Source of the DNA: Dysidea avara
Lineage: Eukaryota > Porifera > Demospongiae > Dictyoceratida > Dysideidae
Length of the DNA stretch: 64,000 nucleotides
Assembly (NCBI RefSeq): GCF_963678975.1
Contig: NC_089281.1
Span: 24,346,765 to 24,410,764, forward strand
Reading direction: 5' to 3'
Positions 48,036-59,775 of the stretch are shown in pieces (the first letter of the stretch is position 1; every line of letters begins with the position of its first letter). A program made the translations under genes and the position numbers. The notes under the pieces were generated by a model that had not been told where the DNA came from, did not search any database, and saw only the letters and a list, made by a program, of their open reading frames with translations.

Positions 48036-49040
48036 CTAGTATATTAATTTAGAAATTAAGTAGCTAGGGATCTATGCAATAAAATGTAGTGAAACAAGAG
48101 ATGAATGATAGTATTACAACATAGCTCGGTGGGAAAGTCCCTACTTTGGCACTGGTTGAACAAATGATTATTATACAGTGGAACCTCCCTTATCCAGACC
48201 TCTATTATCCAGGCACCTCCATTGTCCAGACAGCCCAAATTGTGACTTGGCACAAGGAGGGAGCCAAAAGGTTGTGTTTACCTGTTTGGCAGCTTGTTTA
48301 TTCTACTAGTAATAACTACCACTTGGTTGCTAGGTGATATTACATTTTTACAGCCAAGGGGAGTAACCCTCTCTGCCTACTAAACTGCATAGCAATAACA
48401 ACATTACTTGGATTTTAGTTAGTCACTTTTAGGATAATAGTATGTTATTCTTAGTTATGGACATTTCTGAGATACGGACAGTAGTTACCAGACCACCCGG
48501 ATAAGAGGGGTTCCACTGTAGCTATAATGCCAAAGTAGGGACTTTCCCACCGAGCTATGCTGTAATACCATCATTCATCTCTTGTTTCACTGCTTTTTAT
48601 TGCATGGACCCCTACTTCATTTCTAAATTAACAATTTTTTTAATAGTACTGGTTTGTTTAGTTTTTTGTTGTAGCACAGCTAGCTACAGTGCAACTTGTG
48701 ACTGTTCTATTAGAGTATCACACATGACTGTTGTATTAGAGTATCTCGAGTCAGCCAAGAGGTGTGCAGCTAGTTAGACCAATAAGGAGTGAGGTCATCT
48801 TGTTTACTGTCAAGTAAATAGCTAGATTGTTAAGAGGTGTGGTAATCGTACTCTATCACTATTAATCTACCTATAGATCTTTATTTGATGGGCGTGGTAA
48901 CGAACGGGATCCCAATTGCGAAGTTGCTGTACCTAAGTAGCCATCTAGCTGGTATATACCTTTTATAGTAGTGTTGGGTCGATATGGTTTCATTGGATGA
49001 AGAAGATGAGCAGCCTGATTGCAGATAAAAGAAAAGACAA
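48036..49040 (+). mobile_element. Repeat family T, copy 2 (fold-back)
   Basis: Arms at 48055-48160 and 48530-48630 are about 100-bp inverted copies (GAGATGAATGAT, CATAGCTCGGTGGGAAAGTC). The loop contains a pogo-like MITE. The tail carries two tandem TTCTATTAGAGTATC-type sites at about 48705 and 48735. Confidence 0.7.
48176..48518. mobile_element. pogo-like MITE inside family T
   Basis: CAGTGGAACCTCCCTTATCC to GGGGTTCCACTG, with TA on both sides as expected for the Tc1/mariner/pogo superfamily. Confidence 0.8.
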
Positions 49041-50229
49041 CCATACCGTTTGATATTAATTTTATTGGGAACAGCTAGCTATGTATATGCTCTTACTTTT
49101 AAAACATACCCTTATATACTTAGCTATATGCATGCTTGACTATAAATTGCATATTTATATACAGTTGACCACTTCATAGATATTTGATCATAACATGCAT
49201 GCATGGGATCAAATTATGAGAAGACAACCAGCATGCATCACCCATGCATGAATGGCTGCATACTGTTCCCTGGTACAGTATGTAGCTGAGTATAGGCTGT
49301 AGCAATGGTTTCACATCAGTCACTATGCAGGCATTAAGCCTTAAGCCATGCATGAATCTAGGCCAATGCCCCACTAATTATAATCGTTCATTTAAGAATT
49401 GAACAGCATGTAATCACAAGCCAGAGCCATGGATGTAGAGAAAACTCACTGAGAGATGGCCAATCATTCATGGTGCTAAAATTGAAATACTAACTCATTT
49501 AGCTACTCTACAACATGGAACATCTAAATGATTTTCATTGCAAGTATAGACCTGCATGCGGGTGTGTGTGTGCGTGAGCTAAAAACTATAAACCCCTTAA
49601 TTCTTTTAACCCCTTAATTCTTTTTGACCCATGTATTGCTATCTCACCACTAAGCCAAACGTCCTGCCAAACCAATTGCTTAACTGAAAATTGACAATTT
49701 ATACTTATTAAAAATATACACTGCATAGTGGGTATTGTCAGTGGTGCTTGCTTGGATCGGAACTAAAACCTTAAATGATCAGCATCTCATGGCTACAGTG
49801 TCTGGACCCCCCTGCACTATACCAGTATTTCTATATTTATACAGTGATCAAGCTACCCACTTATGTCTACTTAATTCCTGTTTAAATAACGTATAGGTAA
49901 CTTAATGTGACCACTGTCTTTCTGCATTTGAGGGTATGTAGGTTTATCATCATACAGTGTATATAAACAATTGAAGTACATACACTATCTCTTTATATTA
50001 ATGATCTAAAAAGGAATTTCCCTCTTGTGGTGAAAATAAATTGAGAACAGTTGCAACATAGATTGATATTGCTGGCCATGGCTGTAGTTGATCTGTTAGC
50101 ATCAATTTATAAGCTAATAAAATTACAAAAGCACACATGCTTCAAATTCTGAAAGTTTCAACATAATATTATTATAATGAGAATAAATTGCTAATTCAAT
50201 AAAATCTACAGTAAAAATTGTTGCCAAAT
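49041..50229. other. Spacer, nothing recognised
   Basis: AT-rich; no open frame with family features and no terminal repeats seen. Confidence 0.4.
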
Positions 50230-50970
50230 TTGATCTCAACTAGAAGGCTAAATTTTTGAATTCTCCCATTGTCCTATCTGCTGTTAAGGCTTCAATTGCC
50301 AACTTTGCTACATTCAAGGACCATACACATCATCATTTACAGGAATCAAGCTATAAGCCATTAACTATTCAGAATAATATTGTCACTCTGGAGCAAACTG
50401 GAAGAGAGATCAATGTTTGAGATATAACTGTCTTTCTTGCATGCTTTATGCTAGTTTTGATACTCTACCAACCCTAGCCAGGTGGAAGAACCCTACATGT
50501 GGACTTTGTCAAGCCCTTGTTATCTTTACTGTATAATATTATGTTCTGTTTTACTTGATCAGGGCAGAGACATGATTCAGTTTTGGTTCATGGATATTAT
50601 GTTGGCTATCTTATATTAAATGCTATCCCGCTAGGGACCTGTGAGAAGGCTAGGCCTGTAAATACAGGGAGTCTGAAACAGCCAGTATCATCCCTCCTAG
50701 TACCATCCCTACCAATCTTTCTACCACCTTTAGCAGGCCTGATTTGGTCTGGTTTTCTGATGACTCCATCTGTTTGTTTGAAACTGACTATCCCCAACAA
50801 CATTATATTGGCTACAAGAGCTCAAAAGAAAGATCGATAAGGCACCTTATTGCATGACTTCAACATTCTGGATTAATCGCTAAACTTGTTCCAATTGAGA
50901 TTAGACATTTAGGTTGGACACATTTGCTTATGTCTGTCAGAGCTATGAGATTACTGTTCGAGCAGGCTGT
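50230..50970 (+). pseudogene. Decayed LINE, C-terminal part
   Basis: Broken frames retain, in order, FDTLPTLARWKNPTCGLC (the W-x-K...C-x-x-C type block after the reverse transcriptase), then a region resembling the LINE tail with WSGFLMTPS / LKLTIPNN and RAQKKDR, and LVPIEIRHLGWTH. This order matches the C-terminal domain of some invertebrate non-LTR retrotransposons. Many stops and frame changes. Recognition is from memory. Confidence 0.5.
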
Positions 50971-51654
50971 CTATATACATTGCTGTCTCCTACTCATACT
51001 GTCCACACAACTGTCTCCTACTAACACAGAATTTTTAATTCCAGAGCTTCCCTGGACTGGGATCTGTTGGATCTCCTTAACTAAACCATACTGCTACATA
51101 AACAATTTGGTACTCCTAATATAGAGCAGTCACTTGAAATACAGATTGATACTATCTAATAGAATAGTCAGCATTTAGTGAAATACTCTAATAGAGCAAT
51201 CACTGACTAAATGTTTAATAATATCACTAAGAAAAGTAGGAAATATTGGAGTGTAATGCAAGCATGTGTGGATGCAGAAGAACATAAAAGCATTTTGTAT
51301 TTGATAGCCAACGCAAGTAACCAATTGCAAACAACATTACATGTTTGATACACATGCTAGCGCATTGTGTTAAGTTATATGTTTCTTCACTTGTTGTCTT
51401 ACCAGATCCCTGAAATTGACTGCAAGCTTCTTTATGTGATGTGTTCCTGCATTATAACATTGTAGTTAATGCATGATATTGAGTTAAGTGTATAAACATT
51501 GATCTTGCAATACCAATATATAGTAAATAGTTTTTGAGTTTATAAATACAATTTTACTAGCATTGTATAATAGTTCAGGCAGGGGACAAACACAATAGTA
51601 ATTGCCACATACACTTATACATAAAAATGGTATGTACACACATTTTTAAATACA

Positions 51655-51905
51655 GTATGTCCACCCTGAGCTAATACCTGAGAAAACAGTTAAAGAAGTC
51701 ATGCAAGCAGTTTTCACTAAAGCTAAAATTTTCAACCTATCAGATAATATTGAAGGTGTGAAGAACAAACATGTATGGTTTGGTATCATCATTAAAAGCT
51801 CTGTGTACCAGACTGTACCAATAGGCAAATTTGAACACTCACATGCCCTGTTTTCACAGGTCTGGTGAGTGTCAGCTTGTGTTCTATGGTAAAAACCAAG
51901 ACATG
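51655..51905 (+). mobile_element. Repeat family V, copy 4 (diverged)
   Basis: CTGAGCTAATACCTGAGAAA and AACATGTATGGTTTGG align with family V; ends worn. Confidence 0.45.
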
Positions 51906-52417
51906 TCATGTGTTGGAAGTTAGCAAATTTAGCTCAGTAATGGCTTAGTAATGTGTGGTAAGTAAAATGATAATTGGTCAATTGACAGTGACCACCCCTA
52001 ATGTGTGGACAGTCAGGAGAGAAAATAACATACAATATACACTGGTAGTTGTTGATATACAAATATGCTGTGATCATTGATGAGTTTCTTTAACTTCACA
52101 TACTTGTTAGTTGCAAGAATTAGTCAGGTACTAGGCAATCTTGTGGAGTTGTTTAATACAGTATTATAGCTGCTATCAGGACTATAACTACTACTATTCA
52201 AAGACTGATATAGAACACTCAATACAGGTACATAATATATAAGTTTTGTCTGTTCTGATCTGTAGAGAATACACTGTAATGGATATAGATGCATAAGCTG
52301 TGTGACATTACTGTAATGAGTGTTATGACTATAGAAAAGATTTTATCATTGTTCACATCAACGGCTGTTTAAAGCAGTCCATCTATATATAGATTCGTAA
52401 AGAAGACTGGTTACATC

Positions 52418-52524
52418 ATGGAACCAATTACTCTACCAGTGTGGTACACTAGTGCAGTGGAAGATAGTTGGAAGAAGGTTGTCAAAATTGGACTGAAAAC
52501 AATGGGAGTAGAACTGTGTAAAAA
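52418..52524 (+). CDS. Globin-like gene G1, exon 1
   Basis: Starts ATG (MEPITLPVWYTSAVEDSWKK) and ends in phase 2 after LCKK with GTATGT. AVEDSWKKVVKIGLKTMG matches globin helices A-B. The phase-2 boundary at the end of helix B is the ancient globin B12.2 intron position. Confidence 0.8.
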
Positions 52525-52574
52525 GTATGTTACAATTTCATAAGATTTACACATAATTATACCACTCTCTTCAG

Positions 52575-52773
52575 ACTGCTAGAGCTAACACCTGGTTTGG
52601 ATGACTACTGTGAAAACATGTTTGAGAATGGCATGGAAGGGATGCAGGAGTATTGTCACATGATTGCTAAGGCTACCAACACAATTGTATACATGATCCA
52701 CAATACTCACTGGCTAAAATGTCTTTCATCAGAAATGAACTTTATTGAAGGAGTGGAAATTGAAGGCTACTAT
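52575..52773 (+). CDS. Globin-like gene G1, exon 2
   Basis: 199 nt, from LLELTPGLDDYCENMF to GVEIEGYY, ending in phase 0 before GTAAGT (the classical G7.0 position). It spans helices C to G. Counting back from the intron, the proximal His F8 position (12-13 residues before it) is Asn/Met (E-M-N-F), not His. A His lies 26 residues before that Met (YCHMI), near but not exactly at E7. Heme binding is therefore doubtful, or uses an unusual ligand. Confidence 0.8.
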
Positions 52774-52824
52774 GTAAGTTACAACAACTACTACATTAGT
52801 ATACTAATTATACCAACATTACAG

Positions 52825-52944
52825 GCTTTGGAGGAGGCCATTATAGAGACAATGCAGTCACTTCTCAAAACTGAGTTTAATGCTCACGTCAGAAAGTCAT
52901 GGCAGAAATTCTATCAGTTTCTACACTTACTACCTCTAACTTGA
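52825..52944 (+). CDS. Globin-like gene G1, exon 3
   Basis: Begins ALEEAIIETMQSLLKTEF and ends VRKSWQKFYQFLHLLPLT, typical of globin helices G-H. The joined protein is 141 aa with open frame and consensus splice sites. It is the only globin copy in the window that looks whole. Confidence 0.8.
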   Translation, partial: ALEEAIIETMQSLLKTEFNAHVRKSWQKFYQFLHLLPLT

Positions 52945-53189
52945 CTGAGAGGAAACAATGTGGACCATTAAAATGTCATGTAGATGTAATCATACAACTA
53001 TATTGCTGATAGAGACTTATTATATAACAAGTCATTTGATTTATTCACAAACTATTCAAAAGCACTATAACACATTTACTGTGAACTATTACCCTAGTAT
53101 ATACATATAATTATAAATAGTAGTTGTACTTATCTGTGATAAACTGTGTTTTCTGCATGTACAAGATAAAGACTAATCATTAATATCAT

Positions 53190-53405
53190 CACAAATACTT
53201 ACAATATACCCATTGACGTCTACTCCATATACAGTGACCATCCTGAGAGCAATGCTTTTCATCCACTGTGTGTTTGTAATATTTTTTATAAATTCATTTG
53301 TTGTCAGGATGACCATTTTACAGAAATGTTGTAAGGATGACCATTTTACAGAAATGTTGTACATCATCATTACAAATACTGTTATCTAGTCCTGGTACTA
53401 ATTCC
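53190..53405 (-). pseudogene. Globin relic G2, exon 2 only
   Basis: Contains FKELVPGLDN, QHFCKMVILTTNEF, QWMKSIALRMVTVYGVDVNG and a GTAAGT donor. A 28-bp tandem duplication near 53315-53370 shifts the frame. Flanking intron sequence matches G3, but exons 1 and 3 are absent. Confidence 0.75.
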
Positions 53406-53796
53406 TTAAATCTGTAACCATATAAGAATTACTTGTAATGATGTTTACTACAATAAACTTGTTAATAGAATATTGATGGTGTTAATATGAAGAAGTGCGC
53501 AAAATGACGTCAATTGACGAATTACAGGAGCCCACAACAACCTGTGCAGGTGTCATTTTGTCTGTTTGTGTGTACAGAACAACCTCCTAAACAAGACCAA
53601 TCAGTCATAGTACAAGCAAACATTGTTTTGATGTTATACTACTATAGGGAAGCCCACCATTTACACTGACAAAGAAAATACATTGATACATTGTATACGT
53701 TAATATTTATCTTAGTGGTTTCACTATATACAGATAAGCTAATACTAGTACAGAAAATAAAGTGATATTACAACTATAGTGTATGAGTGTAAGCAT

Positions 53797-54495
53797 TTAT
53801 TGGTATCTAGGCAACAGGTGAATACATTGATAAAACATCTCCCAAGACTCCTTCACATCTGCAGTAAACTCTTCTTGCAGTAGAGCTTGTAGTGCTTTAA
53901 TGATGGCATCTTCCAACACCTGCACGTGTACAAGATAAAGACCGATCATTAATCTTATCATAGATACTTACGATATATCCATTAACATCCACTCCATATA
54001 CAGTGGCCATCCTGAGAGCAATGCTTTTCAGCCATTACGTGTTATTAATGTTCTTTATAAATTCATCTGTTGTCAGGATGACCATATAACAGAAATGTTG
54101 TAAATCATCATTACCAATACTGGTATTTAGTCCTGGTACTAATTCCTTAAATCTGTAACCATAAGAATTATTTGTAACGATGTTTACTGTAATAAACTTG
54201 TTAATAGAATATTGATGGTGTTAAAATGAGGAAGTATGCAAAATGACCGGGAGCCCACAACAACCTGTACAGGTGCCATTTTGTCTGTTCACGTGTACAA
54301 AACAACCTGCCATACAAGACCAACCAGTCATGGTACAAGTAAACATTGTTTTGATGTTATACTCTGACAAAGAATTACTTACTTTTTGCACAACTCTTTT
54401 CCCACTTCTTCTATACTTATTCTGCTAGTGACCCTTTTCCAGTTTTCTTTAACTATGGTAGAATCTTGCAGTGACAGTACTGATCCACTGTTCAT
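53797..54495 (-). pseudogene. Globin-like gene G3, three exons, one internal stop
   Basis: Exon 1 54383-54495 (MNSGSVLSLQDSTIVKENWK, phase 2), exon 2 53972-54152 (FKELVPGLNTSIGNDDLQHF to YGVDVNGYI, phase 0) and exon 3 53797-53919 (VLEDAIIKALQALLQEEF to HLLPRYQ, TAA). All splice sites are good and lengths keep phase. Exon 2 has one TAA where the sisters have a Gln codon (NTQW). QHFC has a His 29 residues before a Met at F8, the standard E7-F8 spacing. It is either recently dead or carries a sequence error. Confidence 0.75.
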
Positions 54496-54715
54496 GATCT
54501 ACAAATGAATGGATAGACCAGAATAGCTAAATATCACTACACACAACAATCAGTTAACCATGTAATGTAGTTTGCTGCCCCAGCAACAAACTAAAGTTAA
54601 CAGCCTAGGGTGGGTGGGTTGTCTGCACGGTGGCTCTGAAGTCACTGGTTATCTGTAATATTTTGTACTAGTCTGTTTGTTATGATCACTGAATGATAAA
54701 AATAAGACTGGTATC

Positions 54716-55059
54716 TAGAGCTGGGCAATAGTAAAAAAAATATCGAGTATTGTGATATTAATTTTCAAATCGTATCATGATATTTAGCCTCTACACTATC
54801 ATGATGGATGTAACACTTCTAAATGACTACTAGTAGTTCTATTCGTGAACCATATTCTTGCCTTTTCACAAGAAAGGAGCAATGAAACAATGTATAAATT
54901 AGCAAGTTTGTTCACATAATTCTCAATTGTACAAGCAGCTAACTACTGATCTGTCATTTAGATACTATCGTGATACATATTGTTATCATGATATATTCTA
55001 TCATGATATATTCATTACTATCAATCACCTTGTGAAAATTTTGTTATCGCCCACCTCTA
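54716..55059. mobile_element. hAT MITE
   Basis: Ends TAGAGCTGGGCAATA and, reversed, TAGAGGTGGGCGATAAC; flanks CTGGTATC and CTGGCAAC are an 8-bp duplication with two differences. Body rich in TATCATGATA. Confidence 0.7.
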
Positions 55060-55089
55060 CTGGCAACCAGTCCTGGTGCTACCAAAAAA

Positions 55090-56640
55090 ATATTCTTGTA
55101 ATCAAGACACACGGTAGTGTGTCGTGCGGCCCAAGAAGCCAGCGTGCCATACCATGAGTATATTGACAGGAAGAAAGAAAACGTAATTTTCACACCTTTG
55201 TAGCTCCGTGATCCTTCATCCGATTGGAACCAGTTTTGCTGCAGAGGTGCCCGCCAGGTAGGCCACCCCACATACCCAGGGGCGTAGAGAGGGGGGGTTC
55301 CAGGGGGTTCAGGAACCCCCCCTGTAAAATTTAGACTTCTGCAAGCAGGATCCTAACACACCATTTAGTGTGGCAGGACAAAATGAGTGAGTTGATAAAA
55401 CTTACATTCATCTCTCAGGGAAGGATTTACAGAGGTAACACTACTAACATGAGCCCTCTTCAAAACTTGTTAAAAAGATCGATATACTCTAATAGAGCAG
55501 TCAGGTATACTCTAATAGAACATGCATGTAAATATCCATGTCCATATGAAGTTTTTCAGACATTCCAACATTAAATGCAAAACTTAGCATGACCTTATAC
55601 TGCTATAGCTTTGGTGTGCAGTGTTTAAAGATATAGAGCTCCAGTAATTTATCACTTGTGTTATGCAAAATTAATTCATGCTATGCATATTTGTATAGTT
55701 AGCTATATTGTTTTGATTGTCATTTGTATCAGTGGATTCATGGCTCCTATACCACAGTGAGATATAACCATCACTTACAGATTACTATATGTGTCTCTAT
55801 GTGTTATGCTGTCTGTTTCCACTAGGTGACTTTATCTAGTACTACCTTCATCCCTGGGGAACTTAATGCATCATAATTAATGTACTTTTTGCATAAAATA
55901 TAGTAATTTGCTGAGTTTTGATTTATTAAAATATTGAAAGTCTCTCAGCGGCTGGGGGCTGTGCCCCCAGCTTCTAGTAACTCAATGCTGGTGCTGGAAC
56001 CCCCCTTCAAAAAATCCTGGCTACGTCCCTGCATACCAAATTTGAAGAAAATCGCCTTGGCCATTTCCGAGATATGAGTGCCCAAAAGTTCATTTTTATT
56101 TCTTGGTTTTTTCTTCTTATTCTTCATCTTTTTGCACACTTTGCTATAAAACACAAATGCGTATTCCGATCGCCTTGAAATTTGGCACACATAAAGGGAG
56201 TCCAACGACGAATCCTAATATCAAATTTGGTGCAAATTCAGTGAATGGTTCAGGAGTTATGATCGATTATTCGCGTAAAACAAGATTGATTTGTTGTCAC
56301 ACCTACAGGGTAAACCGCTTCATGGAATGAGTTGAAAATCGGTTTGTGGATAGATCAACTATTGTAGGAGTGCGTTTAGGTGGTTTGAAAACAATCGAAA
56401 TTAAGATCATGGAGATATGACATGAAACCGAAGATGTGTAGCAATTGCACGATCGAGATTCGTGAATAAAAATACCAATAATTTTCACGCCTACCAGGCA
56501 AACCGCTTAGAGCAGTGAGCTGAAAATTGGTATGTAGCTGGAATAGTCATCGTAGAAAGTCCTTGCAGTAGTACAGAACAATCGGTGCACAAACTACTGA
56601 CTTATGATTCCAAAGCCAACTCCGTGTAGCAAATGCGAGA
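55090..56640 (+). repeat. Repeat family Y, copy 2, split by family X
   Basis: Matches 15150-15720, with family X inserted at 55277-56031. The later part has internal sub-repeats around CAGGGTAAACCGCTT / CAGGCAAACCGCTT about 180 bp apart. Confidence 0.6.
55277..56031. mobile_element. Repeat family X, copy 2
   Basis: CAGGGGCGTAG to CTACGTCCCTG, flanked by CATACC at 55271-55276 and 56032-56037. Carries CTCTAATAGAG at 55487 plus a second near-match at 55510. Confidence 0.8.
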
Positions 56641-56784
56641 TCGATACTCTAATAGAACAGTCACCCAAATAGAGCATTCACCTAGTTCATGACTTACTCC
56701 ATTATAGATTGCAAGTTATGCTGTAGGGAGTTCAGCAGCAACCAGTTATGTATAATAAGGCATCAGTCTGGTTTATGCAACATC

Positions 56785-57095
56785 TTTTAGTGAAAAAAAT
56801 CAAGCTTGTAGCCTCCCAGTCTGAAGGCATTGGTTACTCAGTCAGTCAGTCAGGCAGTCAGTCAGGCAGGCAGTCATGCAGTCAGTCAGTAAATAATTCC
56901 ACTAAATATAATTTTTTTTAAATTCTGTAGCAACCTATGTAAAACATTTTTGGCCATTTTTGGGCTTAATTCTACCTAACCAATACTACCATGAAGCTAT
57001 TGTGAGGCTGATTTCTGGTCAATATTGTTTTGAAAAGGTGCTAACTTCCATGATCCCTAATAAACAGTACAACTGTACTGTATGATAATATTATG
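56785..57095 (+). mobile_element. Repeat family W, copy 5 (3' part)
   Basis: AGTGAAAAAAATCAAGCTTG, a short CAGT tract (56836-56890), then ACCTAACCAATACTACC as in copy 1. Confidence 0.55.
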
Positions 57096-57107
57096 GTATG
57101 CACATTT

Positions 57108-57500
57108 GAATTAGCCTGCATAATTATTGTGTTTTCTGTACCTGTCCTTGACTATGTCAGAATGTTGTTCAAACAATACTAGTTGACTGCTCATGATCTA
57201 CAAATAAATGGATAGACCAAAGTAGCTACTATGGTTGGTGGCTTACTTGGATCAACTGAAACATCTTGGCTGTTGTAAAGCCATCTTCTTCTAATACACT
57301 GATCATTGATATTATCATAGATACTTACGATATATGCGTTAATGTCCACTCCATAGGCAACGCCTGTAAGCAAGCCATTGTGTACCTGCAGTTATACCAC
57401 CAAACTATAATGTCTTATTGTAGGTGGAGGATGTCATGTAGTTTTTCTTTCTTCAGTTCAGACATGTAATGCTTTTCCAGTCATGGTACCAACATCTGCA
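57108..57500 (-). pseudogene. Globin relics G4/G5
   Basis: 57108-57195 resembles exon 1 (MSSQLVLFEQHSDIVKDR after the shared TTTGTAGATC leader). 57320-57500 resembles the end of exon 2 (AYGVDINAYI and a GTAAGT donor) with a scrambled upstream part. Too decayed for a frame. Confidence 0.55.
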
Positions 57501-58333
57501 AAATGTTATTCACATGTACAAAGAAGCCTGAAAGTGTATATTGGTGATATTATATAGGACAGTGGGTACATGCTAAACATACAATATACTTATACAGTAT
57601 AACATTCATGAACAGTAATACTAAAGGCACTCAACGATACCTTTCAGAAATAAGACTAACAAGTTGTGTGCATAGTTCCAGCTGTGATGAAATCCAAATC
57701 AGATAATACAAGATATATTCACATCATCCGTGTCAATGTGTCCCATCATGTTTACTACAGGGGAACAATGTCAAGGTGAAGAGAATACCAAATTAAACAC
57801 TATTCATAGTGATAACATAATATCTTCTGACTTCAATAGACATGCTAGCATATCAACACAACGTGTTAACCAAACATGATTTCGAGGATGGGCACCTTTA
57901 CAAATTAAAAGTAGGGGTGCTCACCAGTGGAGTAGACAGACCCAGGCATCAAGCTACCATCAGCTACCCTAAAGATGTGGGCTGGAACAGTTGCTTATGA
58001 CATCCACAAATGAACAAAAAATATCTAGCACAACTTGTGCAACACTAAAATCTGTGTCAGCTTTGCCAATGTTTTTCTTTCTGAGTATCGCAATTGTGAC
58101 AAAAGGGAGGCAAAAAACAGCAGTGAGATCATGAACCACTGGGCAGCATTGTGACAAGGACTAAAGATAGAGGATTGGCTTTGAACCTACCACTAGTGTA
58201 GCAGACAATATACATTCGATTAAGTTGTATAGAAATGTGGTCAAAACTCGAATAGCCAAAAATGAGGCAGCCTAGAGATCTGAATCTCGTCTATCTGTGT
58301 GGTAGATAATTCATAGATAAATAGTCCAATCAT
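57501..58333. other. Spacer, nothing recognised
   Basis: AT-rich DNA between globin relics and the coding island. Confidence 0.4.
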
Positions 58334-59775
58334 GCAATTTCATTAAATTGTTTACTTAGAGTGTGTTGGACATTTTTCTCAGTCTAGAGTTGATGTCTCA
58401 GAGTGAACAGAGTGGTGCTTATAGTAGGGCAACTGGAGGGGCTCCTTATGCAAATGCACTTAGCAGGGTCTACAGCTCGATTAAGGAGAATGGCATAGCT
58501 GACATAGGCCTAGCCTCTGCGCTAGATGTTGGAGTTAACCCGAGCGACTTCGTTCAGGTGCCTGCCAGTTGCTTGAAGGTGGCCAAGTTGGATGGGTCCA
58601 AGGAGATCCCCAATGTGATGGGAACGGGAGATCATGCAAAACATGCCAAGCCAATCATTGTCTACCCCGGAAGGAAGAAGTTTGAGTATGGTGTACATGA
58701 GTATACACAGGCTACGCATGTCAAGCTTACGGATGAAGAGCTGACTATGTTGGCAATTGCCAACCACAGATCTAGTACTGCTATGGGGTGGGAGTGACCT
58801 TGTTGCAGCAACCCATGATATAACATTCTTGTTATGGGGTTCTTGAATTCTACGGCGAGTGGGCCTTGGTTGCTGACCCAAAGGTCGATGACCTCACCCG
58901 AGATGAAAAGAGCTTCCTCGAGAAATGTGATGTCTATGCAGCAAAGGGCGCCTGTGTGCGCCATGGGAGCAGTGAATCATCAGGCGATCAACCACACGAC
59001 TGGGCAGGGGAAGTTGCAGGAGTTAAGGTCGCCCGAGTACCCTGGTGACAGTACTTCCTCGGCAAAGGACAAGTGGAAAAGGACCACTGTGATGCTTTAC
59101 GCTGCTGCACACCCAACCTCTAAGCACAACATGCTGTTTTCCCTTGACGAGGGCGTTAAGAACATCTCTGCAGCTTGGGTGCCTGGTCTCCCAATGCCAG
59201 TTAAGGGCTGAGTTGATCAGTTTATCGGTGTAAGAGTTGGAGGTGTTCCTGCCGGCTGCCACAAGTTGTATGTCATAAAGTAAGCATGCAAGAAGATCAC
59301 AGCCAACGGGTTACTCCGTGCAATGCCTGGAGTGACCAAACTTAAGGGGATCAATTGAGATCTTGCAACCGTTGAGGCGAATGGTGTGGCTTGCCGCAGT
59401 GGGGCTGCGTACTACCTTGCAGGCATGCACAAAAAGCCCCTCAAGGTAGATTAGAACAAAGATGAACACAGAGAAGCTCTGATCTGTGCAGGTGCATACC
59501 TGCATATTGTTATCCCCAGTTCCATCCTCGCCGGATCTCCTGCATTCAACAACACCCTTGAATAAGCACAAGACGAGTGCGGGGATTGGGTGTCTGAGTG
59601 CCGAGTGTACGCAGACACAATGGGAGAAAAGGTGTCCACTGGGCTTGCTGACATCATGGGGAAGTACTCTCTCGGTGTGAAGGGTATTGAAGATGTTGAG
59701 GAGCTGAAACAAGCCTATGAGGATGCGCCAGACGATGTCTCTAAGAAACAGATTAGCAATTTCATTAAATTGTTT
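58334..59775 (+). pseudogene. Broken intron-free coding island of unknown, possibly viral, origin
   Basis: About 1.4 kb with clearly higher GC and codon-like third positions than its surroundings, in plus-strand frames. The opening part reads MSQSEQSGAYSRATGGAP; I do not recognise the family. It is broken, with several breaks. A perfect 20-bp direct repeat bounds it (58334-58353 and 59756-59775), as a long target duplication would. Lack of introns, foreign composition and end repeats suggest insertion of a cDNA, either a processed gene or an old RNA-virus copy. Viral origin is a guess; treat as a fossil. The number of breaks implies considerable age. Confidence 0.55.
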
